A stretch of DNA of 6,140 nt from DATCVR01 sp036566745 (GCA_036566745.1 DATCVR010000150.1:1-6140); one strand, 5' to 3'; positions 1 through 5,257 are shown, numbered from the stretch's first letter. Made by a program: numbers and translations. The notes: generated from the letters alone by a model not told the origin.

Positions 1-27
1 CGGCCGGCTCGGCCGCGGTGCCGGCCG
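1..27 (-). terminator. candidate terminator hairpin after the ASCH-GNAT gene
   Basis: Perfect 7-bp arms CGGCCGG (1-7) and CCGGCCG (21-27) enclose a 13-nt loop, starting 8 nt beyond the TGA stop of the ASCH-GNAT gene. There is no T tract, and such GC arms arise easily in this DNA, so this is a weak call. The same 7-nt arms occur in the hairpin after rpmB. No gene can be supported in the first 35 bases; the neighbouring locus lies outside the window. Confidence 0.28.
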
Positions 28-35
28 CGGGCGCG

Positions 36-950
36 TCAGCCGTCAGACGACGACGCGGGGCGATCGAGGGCATGGACCACCACGTCGAGGCCCTCGTAGG
101 TCGCCGCCTCCCGGTAGGTGAATCCCAGCCGGTGCATCACCGCGATCGAGGGGATGTTGGCCGGCACCGCCACCGAGATCAGCTGGGGGAGACCGAGCAG
201 CCCGAAGGCTCGCCGCACCCACGCCGTGGCCGCCTCAGTGGCGTAGCCCTGGCCCCAGGCGTGCCGGGCCAGTCGCCAGCCGATCTCGACCTCGTCGGGG
301 TACCACCGGTGGTGGTTGAGGCCGGTGAAGCCGAGCAGCGCCCCGTCGCTCAGCCGCTCGACTGCGCTCAGGCCGTAGCCGTGCTCGTGGAAGCGGTCGA
401 TGCAGCGGCGGAGCAGGCTGTCGGCCGCCTTCCGATCGAGCGGGCCGGTGGTGAAGTGCTTCATGACGGCGGGGTCGGCGTTGATGACGGCGAAGGCATC
501 GGCGTCATCGTCGCGGAAGGGGCGCAGGAGCAGCCGGTCGGTGCCGAGGAGCTCCGGCCGCCAGCGATAGGTCTCGATCATCACGAGGGCGTCGTCGTCG
601 AGCTCCCAGCCGACTCGGTGACGCTGGATGGCCGCGACCGCGCCGGAGTCGTGCCAGAAGGTCTCGTGTGCTCGCCGCCAGTCCGCGGCGTCGGTGTACC
701 CCTCGCCCTCGGCCCGCGCGACGTCGTCGCCCACGTCACCGAGGCGCCGCACCTCGATCGACTCGACGTCGACCACGCCGATCGGTCGGTCATCGCGATC
801 GAGCAGTGCGTGGAGGCCGGTGCCGGGAAGCGGCTCGTCCCTGATCTCGTAGGACGCGAGCAGACTGGACGTGGCGGTCTTGAGGCCGGCGACCGTGGCG
901 GCGACGAGCTGGTCGCGCAGGTCACCGGAGGCGAGTTCGAAGGGGTCCAC
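36..950 (-). CDS. ASCH domain - GNAT acetyltransferase fusion protein
   Basis: A 304-aa two-domain protein. Residues 1-130 are an ASCH domain of the longer YhfF-like type: AGLKTATSSLL at 21-31 carries the family Lys and Thr (K24, T27), followed by a strand-rich middle and the acidic EGEG segment (81-84) before a WRRAH motif. ASCH proteins bind RNA or nucleosides; E. coli YqfB of this superfamily deacetylates N4-acetylcytidine using a Lys/Thr/Glu set. Residues 133-300 are a RimJ/RimL-type GNAT: TDRLLLRPF near 137-145, the acetyl-CoA loop RHAWGQGYATEA at 229-240, and NIPSIAVMHRLGF at 265-277. The linker is in frame with no stop; an ATG at 581 could also start the GNAT alone. GTG 950 was chosen because the ASCH fold begins there and a -10 box lies 6 nt upstream. 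GTG 1013 would add 21 residues without family resemblance and would abut a hairpin. The substrate is unknown. The domain calls are solid; any nucleoside role is inference. Confidence 0.85.
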   Translation of the reverse strand: MDPFELASGDLRDQLVAATVAGLKTATSSLLASYEIRDEPLPGTGLHALLDRDDRPIGVVDVESIEVRRLGDVGDDVARAEGEGYTDAADWRRAHETFWHDSGAVAAIQRHRVGWELDDDALVMIETYRWRPELLGTDRLLLRPFRDDDADAFAVINADPAVMKHFTTGPLDRKAADSLLRRCIDRFHEHGYGLSAVERLSDGALLGFTGLNHHRWYPDEVEIGWRLARHAWGQGYATEAATAWVRRAFGLLGLPQLISVAVPANIPSIAVMHRLGFTYREAATYEGLDVVVHALDRPASSSDG

Positions 951-956
951 CGGGTG

Positions 957-962
957 ATGGTA
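957..962 (-). promoter_or_regulatory. candidate -10 box for leaderless ASCH-GNAT transcript
   Basis: The minus strand reads TACCAT here, matching TANNNT. It is followed by CACCCG and then directly by GTG at 950, so transcription would begin on or next to the start codon. No Shine-Dalgarno sequence precedes GTG 950 or GTG 1013. Leaderless genes with this spacing are common in actinomycetes. The -35 region is not recognisable. Confidence 0.4.
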
Positions 963-1017
963 GCCAGAGCTGTGGGTGCGGTTGCCGGAGCGTGCACCAC
1001 GAGGGCTGCGCACGCAT

Positions 1018-1058
1018 CACCAGGCCTGCAAGCCTGGTGGAGCAGGTGCTTCCCTGCT
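1018..1058 (-). terminator. two tandem hairpins after the DUF3515 gene
   Basis: Two perfect hairpins stand 1 nt apart: CACCAGGC/GCCTGGTG (1018-1025 and 1032-1039, 6-nt loop) and AGCAGG/CCTGCT (1041-1046 and 1053-1058, 6-nt loop). Read on the minus strand they follow the DUF3515 stop by about 30 nt and precede the ASCH-GNAT start. They probably terminate, or process the 3' end of, the AsnC-DUF3515 transcript. No T tract follows, so they are not a textbook intrinsic terminator. Being symmetric, they could also act on the opposite strand. Confidence 0.45.
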
Positions 1059-1088
1059 GAACGTGATCATTCCGGAGACGGCGCGTCG

Positions 1089-1544
1089 TCAGCGCAGGGC
1101 TCGTTCGGGCACGTGGGCGAGCACCGAGTCGGCGAGGTCGGCCAGGACCGTGGCCTCGGGCGCATAGTCGTCCGGGATGGCGACCTCGACGAGCACCTCA
1201 CGGTCGACCGAGGTGAAGAACGTCCCGCCCTCGCCCTCGTCGGGCAGCCAGCCCACGCCGTCGACGTCGAGCAGCTGGGCGTCGGGTCGGTACGAGGACG
1301 GCATCGCGACCCCGCACCGCAGCACGATGGCGGGCTGTCCCCACGCGGCCGCGCCGGCATCGGAAGGTGAGACGTCGCGCCGGACGGCGTCGTCGACCAC
1401 CTCGGGGAGATCCGCGAGCAGCGATTCGCACACGCTCGAGCTGCCCGGCTCGGGTTCGTACGGTTCGACCTCGACCGGGCCGAACCCGCAGCCGGCCAGC
1501 GCGAGTGCGCACACGAGCAGGGTCAGATGTGGACGACGGGACAC
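1089..1544 (-). CDS. DUF3515 family lipoprotein
   Basis: A 151-aa predicted lipoprotein. Residues 1-18 form a short lipoprotein signal peptide (Arg3-Arg4, a hydrophobic stretch, then LALAGC with the lipidated Cys at 19), so the mature protein should sit on the outer face of the membrane. After a Pro/Glu-rich linker (about 23-34), the DUF3515 domain covers about 38-147: Cys39, the AWGQPAIVLRCGV block at 67-79 with Cys77 (a possible disulfide with Cys39), a YRPDAQLLDVDGVGWLPDE-like centre, and the TFFTSVDREVLVEVAIP strand region. The function of DUF3515 is unknown; it is widespread in actinobacteria. GTG 1544 is the only start that keeps the whole signal peptide. It lies inside the end of the upstream AsnC-like gene (22-nt overlap), and no clear Shine-Dalgarno site precedes it, so translation is probably coupled. 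The family call is from recognition of conserved blocks, not a search. Confidence 0.85.
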   Translation of the reverse strand: MSRRPHLTLLVCALALAGCGFGPVEVEPYEPEPGSSSVCESLLADLPEVVDDAVRRDVSPSDAGAAAWGQPAIVLRCGVAMPSSYRPDAQLLDVDGVGWLPDEGEGGTFFTSVDREVLVEVAIPDDYAPEATVLADLADSVLAHVPERALR

Positions 1545-1759
1545 GTGAGGGTGCGGGTGATGCCTTCGACGCCCTGCACGCGGGCGACCACGAGCTTTCC
1601 GAGTTCGTCGACGTTGCGGGCTTCGGCGCGGACGATGACGTCATAGGGTCCCGTGACGTCCTCGGCGAGCGTGACGCCCTGGATTTCGGCGATCTTGCGA
1701 GCGACCTCGGCCGCCTTCCCGACCTCCGTCTGGATCAGGATGTATGCCTGTACCACCAC
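1523..1759 (-). CDS. stand-alone Lrp/AsnC ligand-binding (RAM) domain protein
   Basis: A 78-aa protein matching only the C-terminal ligand-binding domain of Lrp/AsnC regulators, with no helix-turn-helix. It begins VVVQAYILIQTEVGKAAEVA and continues with a beta-alpha-beta-beta-alpha-beta pattern, including the GVTLAEDVTGPYDVIVRAEA region (28-47) that carries the typical Thr-Gly-Pro-Tyr-Asp turn (36-40), and ends TLTCPVVHI. Such stand-alone RAM proteins form oligomers that bind amino acids or small effectors in related families; this one's ligand is unknown and it cannot bind DNA by itself. The start is the first of two consecutive GTG codons, 7 nt after GGAGG. A long upstream open frame without family similarity was not included. 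It is the first gene of a two-gene unit with the DUF3515 lipoprotein and is divergent from thiL. Confidence 0.9.
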   Translation of the reverse strand: MVVQAYILIQTEVGKAAEVARKIAEIQGVTLAEDVTGPYDVIVRAEARNVDELGKLVVARVQGVEGITRTLTCPVVHI

Positions 1760-1835
1760 TGGGTGCCCTCCAGGTCCTGATGAACACTGCGAACGGCCAA
1801 CGTACCGTCTGGGTAAACGAGACAGGGAGTGCCAT
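1760..1835. promoter_or_regulatory. shared divergent promoter region (AsnC-like gene / thiL)
   Basis: The 76 bp between two divergent start codons must hold the upstream signals of both genes. On the plus strand TACCGT (1803-1808) fits TANNNT with a weak TGAACA (1781-1786) 16 nt before it, which would give a leader of about 20 nt for thiL. On the minus strand TACGTT overlaps the same spot but has no recognisable -35. The thiL Shine-Dalgarno site AGGGAG is at 1824-1829. The region is too short for a TPP riboswitch and none is seen. The individual boxes are guesses; the divergent layout is certain. Confidence 0.4.
1767..1771 (-). promoter_or_regulatory. Shine-Dalgarno site deciding the AsnC-like start
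   Basis: GGAGG on the minus strand, 7 nt from GTG 1759. It separates the 78-aa gene from the longer open frame that continues upstream antisense to thiL. Confidence 0.75.
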
Positions 1836-2780
1836 ATGCCAGACAGCGTCGCCGACCTCGGTGAGTTCGGCCTGATCGACGCCGTCACCGCACGATTGCC
1901 GCAGGGACCAGGCGTGTTGCTCGGTCCGGGCGACGACGCCGCGGTCGTCGCGGCACCCGACGGGCGGATGGTCGTGACCACCGACCTGCTCGTCGAGGGA
2001 CGACACTTCCGGCGAGACTGGTCCAGCCCCCGCGACGTCGGTCGCAAGGCGGCAGCCCAGAACCTGGCCGACATCGCTGCCATGGGTGCCCGCCCCACCG
2101 CGATCACCGTCGGCCTCGGCGCGCCTGACGACCTTCCCGCCGCCTGGGCGCTCGAACTGGCCGACGGCCTGCGCGAGGAGTGCGAGCTGGTGGGCGCGTC
2201 CGTGGTGGGCGGCGACACGGTGCGCTCGGAGCTGGTCGTCGTCGCGGTGACGGCGCTGGGCGACCTCGAGGGACGCGCGCCGGTGACGCGCGGCGGAGCG
2301 ATGGCCGGCGATGTCGTCGCGGTGTGCGGGCGCCTGGGGTGGGCCGAAGCGGGGCTGCGAGTGCTGAGCCGGGGATTCCGTTCGCCGCGGGCGCTGGTCG
2401 AGGCGCACCGCAGTCCGCAGGTGCCCTACGACGCCGGACCCGAGGCGGCCGATCTCGGCGCGACCGCGATGTGCGACGTCAGCGACGGGCTGCTGGCCGA
2501 CCTCGGCCACGTGGCGGCGGCGAGCACGGTCCAGATCGACGTCGACCCGGACGCCGTCGAGGTCGCCGAGCCGATCCGCGAGATCGCCGCCGCTCTGGGT
2601 GCCGACCCGTTGCGATGGGTGCTGACCGGCGGCGACGACAACTCGCTGGTCGCGACGTTCCCGCCTGCGGTGAGCCTGCCGGAGCGGTGGCGGGTGATCG
2701 GAACCGTGCGCGACGGCTCCGGCGTGCTGGTGGCGGGGGAGCCGTACGACGGCGAGCCGGGCCACGCCCATTTCGCCTGA
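1836..2780 (+). CDS. thiL: thiamine-monophosphate kinase ThiL
   Basis: A 314-aa cytoplasmic kinase that phosphorylates thiamine monophosphate with ATP to thiamine diphosphate, the last step of cofactor synthesis. It shows the ThiL/PurM-fold signatures in order: GPGDDAAVV at 30-38 (metal/phosphate-binding acidic pair D33-D34), TTDLLVEGRHF at 48-58, KAAAQNLADIAAMGA at 71-85, GGDT at 125-128, DVSDGLLADL at 214-223, and TGGDDNSLVATF near 264-275. The length matches the family. ATG 1836 lies 6 nt after AGGGAG, and the protein begins in the usual ThiL manner (DLGEFGLIDAV). The late motif reads GGDDNS where many ThiL proteins have GGED, a mild variation. The gene stands alone on its strand, divergent from the AsnC-like gene and convergent with ridA. 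No other thiamine genes and no riboswitch are present, which is normal for thiL in actinobacteria. Identification is strong. Confidence 0.96.
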   Translation: MPDSVADLGEFGLIDAVTARLPQGPGVLLGPGDDAAVVAAPDGRMVVTTDLLVEGRHFRRDWSSPRDVGRKAAAQNLADIAAMGARPTAITVGLGAPDDLPAAWALELADGLREECELVGASVVGGDTVRSELVVVAVTALGDLEGRAPVTRGGAMAGDVVAVCGRLGWAEAGLRVLSRGFRSPRALVEAHRSPQVPYDAGPEAADLGATAMCDVSDGLLADLGHVAAASTVQIDVDPDAVEVAEPIREIAAALGADPLRWVLTGGDDNSLVATFPPAVSLPERWRVIGTVRDGSGVLVAGEPYDGEPGHAHFA

Positions 2781-2790
2781 CCCGGTCACG

Positions 2791-2809
2791 GCCGCCCCGA
2801 CGCGGCGGC
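2791..2809 (+). terminator. candidate thiL terminator hairpin
   Basis: GCCGCC (2791-2796) pairs with GGCGGC (2804-2809) around a 7-nt loop, 10 nt after the thiL stop codon. There is no T run, so efficient intrinsic termination is doubtful. The larger inverted repeat just downstream may do the job instead. Confidence 0.33.
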
Positions 2810-2818
2810 TGCCCGCTC

Positions 2819-2889
2819 GTTGATCTGGAGTTTCGCCGCGGAAAGCACCCTGAATGTCCGATGGATCCCGCCGAAACTCCAAGATCAAC
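2819..2889. repeat. long imperfect inverted repeat between convergent genes
   Basis: The left arm GTTGATCTGGAGTTTCG (2819-2835) and the reverse complement of 2872-2889, GTTGATCTTGGAGTTTCG, are identical except for one extra T in the second. A 36-bp centre (2836-2871) separates them. The arms are much less GC-rich than their surroundings. The element lies between the 3' ends of thiL and ridA, so it could fold into a stem of about 17 bp in either transcript and act as a two-way terminator or RNA stabiliser. The sharp, AT-richer arms also resemble the ends of small dispersed palindromic (REP/MITE-like) elements of actinomycetes. That second reading is inference; copy number cannot be judged from one window. 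Confidence 0.8.
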
Positions 2890-2965
2890 GGGACGGGTTG
2901 GGGCGGGTCGGGGGTTCCGGGCGGGCTAGGCGAGGCGGGGCGGGGCGGGTTGGGACGGGTCAGGG
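2890..2965 (+). repeat. G-run tract with 5-nt period, possible G-quadruplexes
   Basis: The plus strand carries two blocks of GGGNN-type units: 2890-2914 (units GGGAC, GGGTT, GGGGC, GGGTC, GGGGG) and 2937-2961 (GGGGC, GGGGC, GGGTT, GGGAC, GGGTC). More G runs lie between and after them (2919-2921, 2923-2925, 2963-2965). Each block meets the usual four-runs-of-three-G rule with loops of 1-3 nt. The second block covers the ridA stop codon; for ridA the G-rich strand is the template, so folding could hinder RNA polymerase at the gene end. The stretch has no coding support apart from the ridA terminus. G-quadruplex formation is a prediction. Confidence 0.6.
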
Positions 2966-3337
2966 ACGGACGGCGACCGCGTCGATCTCGACCCGGAACC
3001 CCGCGAGGGTCGAGCCCACGGTGGTGCGGGCCGGGAGGGGGTCGCTGAAGAACTCGGCGTAGGCGGCGTCGAACTCGGCCCAGTCGCCGAGGTCGGCCAG
3101 GTGGACGGTGGTCTTGACGACGTGGGCGAGCGTCAGGCCCTCGGCGGCGAGCACCGCGGTAAGGTTGCGCAGCACCTGCCGGGTCTGCTCGGCGGTGCCC
3201 TCGGGCATGGTGCCCGTGGCCGGGTCCTTGGGCGTGAAGCCGGCGGTGAAGACCAGGTTGCCCACCGCCACGGCCTGCGAGTACGCCCCCGCGGGCTGGG
3301 GCGCGGCGGCGGTGGTGACGGCGCGGGACTCGCTCAT
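2960..3337 (-). CDS. RidA/YjgF/UK114 family reactive-imine deaminase
   Basis: A 125-aa single-domain protein of the RidA superfamily. Canonical members hydrolyse reactive enamines/imines released by PLP enzymes and form cytoplasmic trimers. Visible landmarks: PQPAGAYSQAV at 13-23 (Tyr19, equivalent to Tyr17 of E. coli RidA), FTAGFTPKDPATG at 30-42, the VVKTTVHLADLGDW strand at 73-86, PARTTV at 102-107 with the key Arg (R104), and VEIDAVAV at 116-123 with Glu117. Two canonical positions differ: Ala32 stands where archetypal RidA has Ser30, and Thr106 where it has Cys107. It may therefore belong to a Rid subgroup with another substrate or without the deaminase activity. ATG 3337 overlaps the GH20 stop (ATGA) and has GAGGAG 4 nt upstream, so the two genes are almost certainly co-transcribed and coupled. 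The gene symbol is withheld because the subgroup is uncertain. Confidence 0.92.
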   Translation of the reverse strand: MSESRAVTTAAAPQPAGAYSQAVAVGNLVFTAGFTPKDPATGTMPEGTAEQTRQVLRNLTAVLAAEGLTLAHVVKTTVHLADLGDWAEFDAAYAEFFSDPLPARTTVGSTLAGFRVEIDAVAVRP

Positions 3338-5133
3338 GTGTCTCCTCGGTCGGTGCGGTCGGTGCGGTCGGTGCGGTCGGTGCGGGGTGGGCCAGCGGGG
3401 TCGGTCGTTCGGGCCGGGTCGGCGGGGTCGTCGGTGCCCTCGCCGACGTCAGCGGAGGTCGAGTCGTCGTGCCAGCCGCCCACGCCGGCCCAGCCGCCAC
3501 GTCGCCATTCGGCGTCGAAGTCGCGCGGCCACCCAGGCACCCCCGGCCGGGTCTGCCAGGGATGCGGTCCGGCCGGCGGCCGGTACTCGACGCCGAACGC
3601 GTCCAGGCGGCCCAGGTGCTCGCGAAGCCGGCGACGGAAGTCGGCCAGGTCACGACGTCCCGGGTCGCTCCACGCCACCTCGGCGAACGCCGCGAGGCGC
3701 GGGAAGGCGGCGTAGTCGACGCGGCGCGGGTCGTCGAGGTGTTCGGTCCACACCTGGGCCTGGGTACCCAGCACCTGGCCGCTGTTGTCGCCGAGCGCCT
3801 CGCGGACCACCGACGGCTCCGGGTCGAAGGAGTAGACGTCGTCGAGCGTGCGCAGGAATCCCACCGGCACCGGCTCGTCCGGGCCGTCGTCCTGCCGATG
3901 GTCGAGGTACACGAACTGCTCGGGACACATCACGACGTCGTGGCCGGAGCGCAGGGCGTCGGCCGCGCCGGTGAAGCCGCGCCACGAGCAGACCACCGCG
4001 TCCGCAGGCAGCTGGGGACCGGCGGCCTCGTCCCAGACGCTCGCCCGGCGGCCGAGCTTCGACACGTGCGCCGCCAGCTGCCCGACGAACCATCCGTGCA
4101 GGTCGGCGACGTCGGCCAGACCGAGCGCCGCGGCCCGCGCGGTGATCGCCGGCGATTCCCGCCAGCGCGTGGTGGGCACCTCGTCCCCACCGAGGCAGAT
4201 CCAGGGCGCGTCGAACACCTCGGCGACCTCGTCGAGGACGTCGCGGAAGAACTGCAGGGTCGACTCCGACGGATCGAGGACGTTCGCGCTGATGCTCCAG
4301 GAGCTCCGCACCTCGGCGTCGCCCGGATCGACCCCGAGCTCGGGATAGGTGGCGATCGCGGCCTGGACGTGGCCGGGCACGTCGATCTCGGGGACGACTG
4401 TGACGCCGCGCGCCGCCGCGTACGACACGATCTCGTGGAGGTCGTCCTGGGTGTAGAAGCCGCCGTGAGGGCGACCGTCGTGCAGCCCTGCCCGCCAGGT
4501 GCCGACGCTCGACTCGCGCCGCCAGGAGCCCACCTCGGTGAGCCGCGGGTGGCGCCGGACCTGCATTCGCCAGCCCTGGTCGTCGGTCAGGTGCAGGTGG
4601 AGGACGTTGAGCTTGTGTGCGGCGAGCAGCTCCACGAAGCGCAGCACCGCGTCCTTGGGCATGAAGTGGCGCGCGACGTCGAGCAGCACACCGCGCCAGG
4701 CGTAGCGAGGGCGGTCCTCGATCCGGAGCCGGGGCAGGCGCAGCGCTCCGGCGTCGGGGAGGTGGCTGCGCCGGAAGGCGGCCGGCCCGATGACCTGACG
4801 CAGCGTCTGGAGGGCGTGGTGGGCGCCTCGCGGATCGGCCGCCCGGACGTCGACGCCGCCGGGTCCGATCTCGAGCGTGTACGCCTCGGGCGAGAGTTCG
4901 TCGGCGAGCTCGATCCGCATCCCCGCCGCGTCGGACCGCATCGGGCTCGGATCGATCGCGACCTGCCAGCTCAGCTCGGCTGTCGCCTCGGTGAGCTCAC
5001 GCCACCACCGGCCGGCCGGCCACAACGCGGGATGGCACCGGAGCACGGGGTGCGGACCGAGAACGACCCACCCGGACCGCGGCTCGACCGCGGCCGGCAC
5101 CGGCACGAGTCCGAGTGCGGGGTGCTCGCTCAC
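3334..5133 (-). CDS. GH20 beta-N-acetylhexosaminidase, apparently cytoplasmic
   Basis: A 599-aa glycoside hydrolase family 20 enzyme that removes terminal beta-linked GlcNAc/GalNAc by substrate-assisted catalysis. Residues about 7-135 form the GH20b N-terminal domain (starting LGLVPVPAAVEP). The catalytic barrel spans about 143-515: YAWRGVLLDVARHF at 144-157 (substrate Arg147), HLTDDQGWR at 181-189, PEIDVPGH at 248-255, GGDE at 315-318 with the catalytic pair Asp317-Glu318, Trp368, Trp384, Tyr410 and QAQVWTEHL at 458-466 (Trp462, Glu464). All expected active-site residues are present. The motif normally written HxGGDE reads CLGGDE here (Cys313). No signal peptide is visible, so the substrate is probably an imported or recycled oligosaccharide. 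The tail after about 545 is acidic, low-complexity and ends in four Arg-Thr-Asp repeats. GTG 5133 gives a family-like N-terminus but has no clear Shine-Dalgarno site. ridA follows with a 4-nt overlap; rpmB lies 124 bp upstream on the same strand. Confidence 0.94.
   Translation of the reverse strand: MSEHPALGLVPVPAAVEPRSGWVVLGPHPVLRCHPALWPAGRWWRELTEATAELSWQVAIDPSPMRSDAAGMRIELADELSPEAYTLEIGPGGVDVRAADPRGAHHALQTLRQVIGPAAFRRSHLPDAGALRLPRLRIEDRPRYAWRGVLLDVARHFMPKDAVLRFVELLAAHKLNVLHLHLTDDQGWRMQVRRHPRLTEVGSWRRESSVGTWRAGLHDGRPHGGFYTQDDLHEIVSYAAARGVTVVPEIDVPGHVQAAIATYPELGVDPGDAEVRSSWSISANVLDPSESTLQFFRDVLDEVAEVFDAPWICLGGDEVPTTRWRESPAITARAAALGLADVADLHGWFVGQLAAHVSKLGRRASVWDEAAGPQLPADAVVCSWRGFTGAADALRSGHDVVMCPEQFVYLDHRQDDGPDEPVPVGFLRTLDDVYSFDPEPSVVREALGDNSGQVLGTQAQVWTEHLDDPRRVDYAAFPRLAAFAEVAWSDPGRRDLADFRRRLREHLGRLDAFGVEYRPPAGPHPWQTRPGVPGWPRDFDAEWRRGGWAGVGGWHDDSTSADVGEGTDDPADPARTTDPAGPPRTDRTDRTDRTDRGDT
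3347..3385 (-). repeat. 9-bp tandem repeat encoding (Arg-Thr-Asp)n
   Basis: Four perfect copies of the 9-mer GGTCGGTGC (plus strand, 3348-3383) with 1-2 matching bases on each side. In the GH20 reading frame each unit encodes Arg-Thr-Asp, giving the protein's last repeats before Arg-Gly-Asp-Thr-stop. The unit is a multiple of three, so copy-number change alters tail length without a frameshift. The repeat ends only about 10 nt before the ridA start codon, next to its Shine-Dalgarno site. Confidence 0.95.
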
Positions 5134-5188
5134 GGGGACGATCGTGCCACGGAGCCGTCACGTCCAGGACCGCGGGCCGGACGCAGAA

Positions 5189-5221
5189 CGGCCGGCCACC
5201 CGGAGATCGGGGGACCGGCCG
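5189..5221 (-). terminator. candidate rpmB terminator hairpin
   Basis: CGGCCGG (5189-5195) pairs with CCGGCCG (5215-5221); the 19-nt loop can pair further through CCC (5199-5201) and GGG (5210-5212). On the minus strand it lies 36 nt after the rpmB stop and is followed by TTCT. It fills the 124-bp gap before the GH20 gene, which otherwise shows no clear promoter; a poor -10-like CACGAT sits 7 nt before the GH20 GTG. If termination is leaky, GH20 and ridA could be read from rpmB. Confidence 0.42.
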
Positions 5222-5257
5222 CAAGCCGTCGGCGACGGCGAGGTGCGTGCGCTGAAC

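Noticed and set aside
1014..1088. possible tRNA or small RNA suggested by the tandem hairpins
   Set aside because: No T-loop consensus, acceptor stem or CCA-like end can be built on either strand; two simple hairpins downstream of a stop codon fit a 3'-end signal better.
18..1370. 450-codon open frame on the plus strand opposite the ASCH-GNAT and DUF3515 genes
   Set aside because: It is antisense to two genes with recognisable domains, has no family resemblance, and is a typical by-product of GC-rich codon use.
1760..1835. TPP riboswitch in front of thiL
   Set aside because: The gap is only 76 bp, is shared with a divergent gene, and lacks the conserved thi-box sequence.
1760..2218. N-terminal extension of the AsnC-like gene upstream to 2218
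   Set aside because: It would be antisense to thiL and unrelated to any Lrp DNA-binding domain. The GGAGG site before GTG 1759 explains a short stand-alone domain protein.
3347..3385. phase-variation switch or CRISPR-like repeat
   Set aside because: The unit is 9 bp, so changes stay in frame, and the copies abut each other without spacers.
1641..3653. 670-codon open frame on the minus strand across thiL and the ridA region
   Set aside because: It crosses an intergenic repeat and the 9-bp tandem repeat, is antisense to thiL, and shows no domain. Another frame of this DNA encodes clear ThiL and Rid proteins.
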